DNA of 6,999 bases, from assembly GCA_966211425.1 (NCBI GenBank), contig CBIHNH010000031.1, positions 1 to 6,999 of the forward strand. Direction: 5' to 3'. This document shows positions 5,366 through 6,999 of this stretch, in pieces (within the stretch, counting starts at the first letter, position 1; the number at the start of each line of letters is the position of its first letter). Under the pieces are notes generated by a model, which made no database searches, was not told the DNA's origin, and saw only the letters and a list, made by a program, of their open reading frames with translations. The DNA is from CBIHNH01 sp966211425. GTDB lineage: Bacteria; Patescibacteriota; Saccharimonadia; Saccharimonadales; Saccharimonadaceae. The translations under genes were made by a program, and so were the position numbers.

Positions 5366-5396
5366 GAAAAAGACCCGCCCTGGGTCTTTTTCTTTT
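5366..5396 (+). terminator. Intrinsic terminator of the ribosomal operon, possibly bidirectional
   Basis: The 11-bp perfect stem (5366-5376 with 5382-5392; core GACCC/GGGTC) has a 5-nt loop and is followed by TTTT at 5393-5396, with more Ts already inside the right arm. The A-run on the left arm provides a U-run for transcripts on the other strand, so it could stop transcription both ways. It begins 15 nt after the rpsI stop and separates the ribosomal operon from the PafA/Dop-family gene. Confidence 0.93.
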
Positions 5397-5419
5397 GGCT
5401 GCAAGACCCATGCTTATGC

Positions 5420-5448
5420 TTGAGTTGGCTCCGCCTCCATGATTAGAT
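5420..5448 (+). promoter_or_regulatory. Weak candidate promoter for the PafA/Dop-family gene
   Basis: TTGAGT (5420-5425; 4 of 6 to the -35 consensus) and TTAGAT (5443-5448; a poor -10) are 17 nt apart. A start about 7 nt later would fall at or next to the ATG at 5456, making the transcript leaderless. That would fit the lack of a Shine-Dalgarno sequence. The strong terminator upstream means this gene needs a promoter in 5397-5455. Confidence 0.3.
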
Positions 5449-5455
5449 AGCTCAA

Positions 5456-6829
5456 ATGAGCGAAACACGTCCACGCATAACCGGTACCGAGATGGAGTGG
5501 CCAGTCATGGTCAAAAATCACCGTGAGAAATTCTTTTCGCAGGCTACGCGTTCTCAGATTGATGCCGTATACGATCGTCTCGATCCGGGTATCAAACGCG
5601 TCAACACTATGCTTACGAATGGTGCGAGACTGTATACGGATGTCGGTGAACATCCGGAGTACGCAACTCCCGAAGATACATCGCTATGGGGCACGGTCGC
5701 CAATGAGATTGCTGGTGAAAATATATTTTACGATGCGCTATCGGCAGCTCGTGATGATGGCATAGTAGATGATTTTATCCTGAACAAACGTGTTATTGAT
5801 GACGAGCTAAATACTTGGGGTTATCACATAAATCTCTCGTTTCTCCGTGACGAGCGGATTGGACTGGAGCACAACATCTATCCGCTTGCACCACACCTAG
5901 CTACGGTAGCGATCTATGCCGGCGCTGGAAATATAGTCAGACGCGGTCACAGCGCGGTCTATACGACTGCGCAAAAGACACTGAACCTCAACACCGACAT
6001 GAGTACTATGAGCCACCAGGCGGATCAGCCACTGATGAGCCTGCGTGATGAATCGCATGCATCGGGTGATGTACTGGGTCGAGCGCACATCACGAGTATG
6101 GATGCGAATATCTCGCCATGGGCAACGTGGATGAAGCTCGGAACGACATCGTTGATTCTAAAGATGATTGAGACGGGGTATTGGGGTCAAAAGCCGATAG
6201 ATCTCGGCCATAACCTATTCAGGCTCGCGAAACAGGTAGCACATGATACGAGTGTCAGCGAGCCGCTAACACTCAGCAACGGAAAAAAGATCAAAGCACT
6301 CGATATCCAAGGCGAGTTACTTATGCACGTACAAAAGATGTCGCATACCGAAGGCGTGACGGGCGAAGAGAAACAGGTTATGGCTGAATGGGAACGCGCA
6401 CTCGATGATCTTGCGATCGATCCTGATAAGTTAGTTGATCGAGCAGACTGGGTGTTAAAACGCGCCGCTCTGCGTCGATTCATGGGGCGACATAGCCTAA
6501 CGCTAGCTGATGACGCTACGATCAAAAAAGAACGTCAGTGGAGTCATATCGGGACTACTGGCATTGGTGTGCGCCATAGGGATACTCTCTGGCGACGGTG
6601 GATAAAACCAGAGACTATCGAAGCCGCTTACCACAATCCACCCAGGACAACCCGCGCGCTAGCTCGATCAGCGATTATCTGGCAGCTTGGCGAGGATAAT
6701 AGTGATGATGCCGATGATACAGGGCTAAATGTTACATGGGACAAGGCTATCTATGAAAGAAACGGCAATGTATGGGTATTTGGACTCGACGATCCATATG
6801 AAGCATCACTTCCAGACCTGTCGGTATAG
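5456..6829 (+). CDS. PafA/Dop-family (Pup ligase fold) protein, PafA-sized and divergent
   Basis: This 457-residue protein belongs to the carboxylate-amine ligase family of PafA (Pup-protein ligase, ATP-dependent) and Dop (Pup deamidase/depupylase). Motifs in order: ITGTEMEW (8-15) with the metal-binding Glu12 and Glu14; LTNGARLYTDVGEHPEYATPE-type block (53-73) with the catalytic Asp62, His67 and Glu69; GYHIN (122-126); YAGAGN (154-159); SHQAD (186-190); LRDESHAS (196-203) followed by AHITSMDANIS (210-220) and KLGTTSLIL (227-235); and NPPRTTRA (394-401), all aligning with PafA/Dop order. About 40 residues separate the first two blocks, as in PafA, so the longer Dop-specific loop is missing; length also fits PafA (about 450) better than Dop (about 500). 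The usual HEN is HIN and SQRAD is SHQAD, so activity may differ. No Pup, Dop or proteasome gene is visible. The ATG is the first possible start after a stop at 5444-5446; no Shine-Dalgarno sequence precedes it. Family assignment is firm; ligase activity is not. Confidence 0.9.
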   Translation: MSETRPRITGTEMEWPVMVKNHREKFFSQATRSQIDAVYDRLDPGIKRVNTMLTNGARLYTDVGEHPEYATPEDTSLWGTVANEIAGENIFYDALSAARDDGIVDDFILNKRVIDDELNTWGYHINLSFLRDERIGLEHNIYPLAPHLATVAIYAGAGNIVRRGHSAVYTTAQKTLNLNTDMSTMSHQADQPLMSLRDESHASGDVLGRAHITSMDANISPWATWMKLGTTSLILKMIETGYWGQKPIDLGHNLFRLAKQVAHDTSVSEPLTLSNGKKIKALDIQGELLMHVQKMSHTEGVTGEEKQVMAEWERALDDLAIDPDKLVDRADWVLKRAALRRFMGRHSLTLADDATIKKERQWSHIGTTGIGVRHRDTLWRRWIKPETIEAAYHNPPRTTRALARSAIIWQLGEDNSDDADDTGLNVTWDKAIYERNGNVWVFGLDDPYEASLPDLSV

Positions 6830-6869
6830 AGGTGATTCATATTTCATTTTGCTTTTTTAAAAATAGGCG

Positions 6870-6875
6870 TATAGT
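6870..6875 (+). promoter_or_regulatory. Candidate -10 box (TATAGT) for the DUF378 gene
   Basis: TATAGT matches the -10 consensus at 5 of 6 bases and would start transcription near 6882, about 22 nt before the ATG. The -35 region is only T-rich (around 6847-6854), so support is partial. The preceding stretch 6841-6866 is an AT-rich run without a GC stem, so I see no real terminator after the PafA/Dop-family gene. Confidence 0.4.
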
Positions 6876-6903
6876 AAAAATTACCAACTAAGGGGAGGTT
6901 ACT

Positions 6904-6999
6904 ATGAAGGCAGTAGATACAGTCGCATCAGTACTCGTAATAGTAGGGGGACTTAACTGGCTGCTCGTTGGCCTGTTTGAGTACGATCTAGTGGCTGAG
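6904..6999 (+). CDS. DUF378 family small membrane protein (5' part, runs off the window)
   Basis: The first 32 codons read without a stop to the window's end. The sequence MKAVDTVASVLVIVGGLNWLLVGLFEYDLVAE matches the start of DUF378 proteins such as B. subtilis YuzA: a hydrophobic helix (about residues 5-25) with the signature GGLNW-LLVGLF followed by a (Y/F)DLV motif. These are short proteins, usually 60-80 residues with two helices, of unknown function in the membrane. The ATG is well supported by GGGGAGG (6892-6898), the strongest Shine-Dalgarno match in the window, 5 nt upstream. It lies 74 nt after the PafA/Dop-family gene and has its own candidate -10 box, so a functional link is not implied. 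Confidence 0.85.
   Translation, partial: MKAVDTVASVLVIVGGLNWLLVGLFEYDLVAE

Noticed and set aside
5523..5765. Second + frame open reading frame inside the PafA/Dop-family gene, considered as a possible overlapping Pup-like gene
   Set aside because: Its 80-residue product is Arg/Met-rich, does not end in GGE or GGQ, and overlaps the conserved catalytic block of the real gene.
6841..6866. Terminator after the PafA/Dop-family gene
   Set aside because: The run of Ts followed by As is self-complementary but has no loop or GC stem, so it is not a convincing intrinsic terminator.

Overview
The window carries the 3'-terminal part of a bacterial ribosomal-protein supercluster, all on the + strand: infA-rpmJ-rpsM-rpsK-rpsD-rpoA-rplQ (the S13/alpha operon) followed directly by rplM-rpsI. 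It is flanked upstream by a polytopic membrane protein of unknown function and downstream by a Pup-ligase-family protein (PafA/Dop fold) and the start of a DUF378 membrane protein. I see no tRNA, rRNA, CRISPR array, insertion sequence or phage gene. Gene density is very high: the ribosomal genes are 0-29 nt apart, with one TAG/ATG junction at 0 nt and one TAATG overlap.

The organism is most likely a member of the candidate phyla radiation (Patescibacteria), and Candidatus Saccharibacteria (TM7) is my best guess. This rests on the recognisable style of the S13, S4 and S11 proteins, the loss of every zinc ligand in both L36 and S4, and the moderate GC content. It is recognition plus inference, not a computed phylogeny. 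The standard genetic code reads through every gene. All eleven complete genes end in TAA or TAG and none in TGA.

Layout. 1-140: leader with an inverted repeat and a TATAAT promoter. 141-1151: five-helix membrane protein with an exported C-terminal domain that may be pilin-like. 1152-1312: two candidate promoters, the first overlapping a 7-bp inverted repeat; the second lies so close to infA that its transcript would be almost leaderless. 1313-5350: nine translation and transcription genes. 5366-5396: a strong intrinsic terminator closing the ribosomal operon. 5456-6829: the PafA/Dop-family gene, with no Shine-Dalgarno sequence and a possibly leaderless start. 6904-6999: the first 32 codons of a DUF378 protein, preceded by a strong Shine-Dalgarno sequence.

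How the genes work together: IF1 and six ribosomal proteins of both subunits, plus L36 and the RNA polymerase alpha subunit, form one coordinated expression unit. The most unusual gene is the PafA/Dop homologue. Pupylation is best known from Actinobacteria, where PafA attaches Pup to lysines and Dop deamidates Pup or removes it. Here a single, PafA-sized, divergent family member stands alone, with no Pup, Dop, Mpa/ARC or proteasome subunit in view. It may belong to a reduced or repurposed conjugation system.
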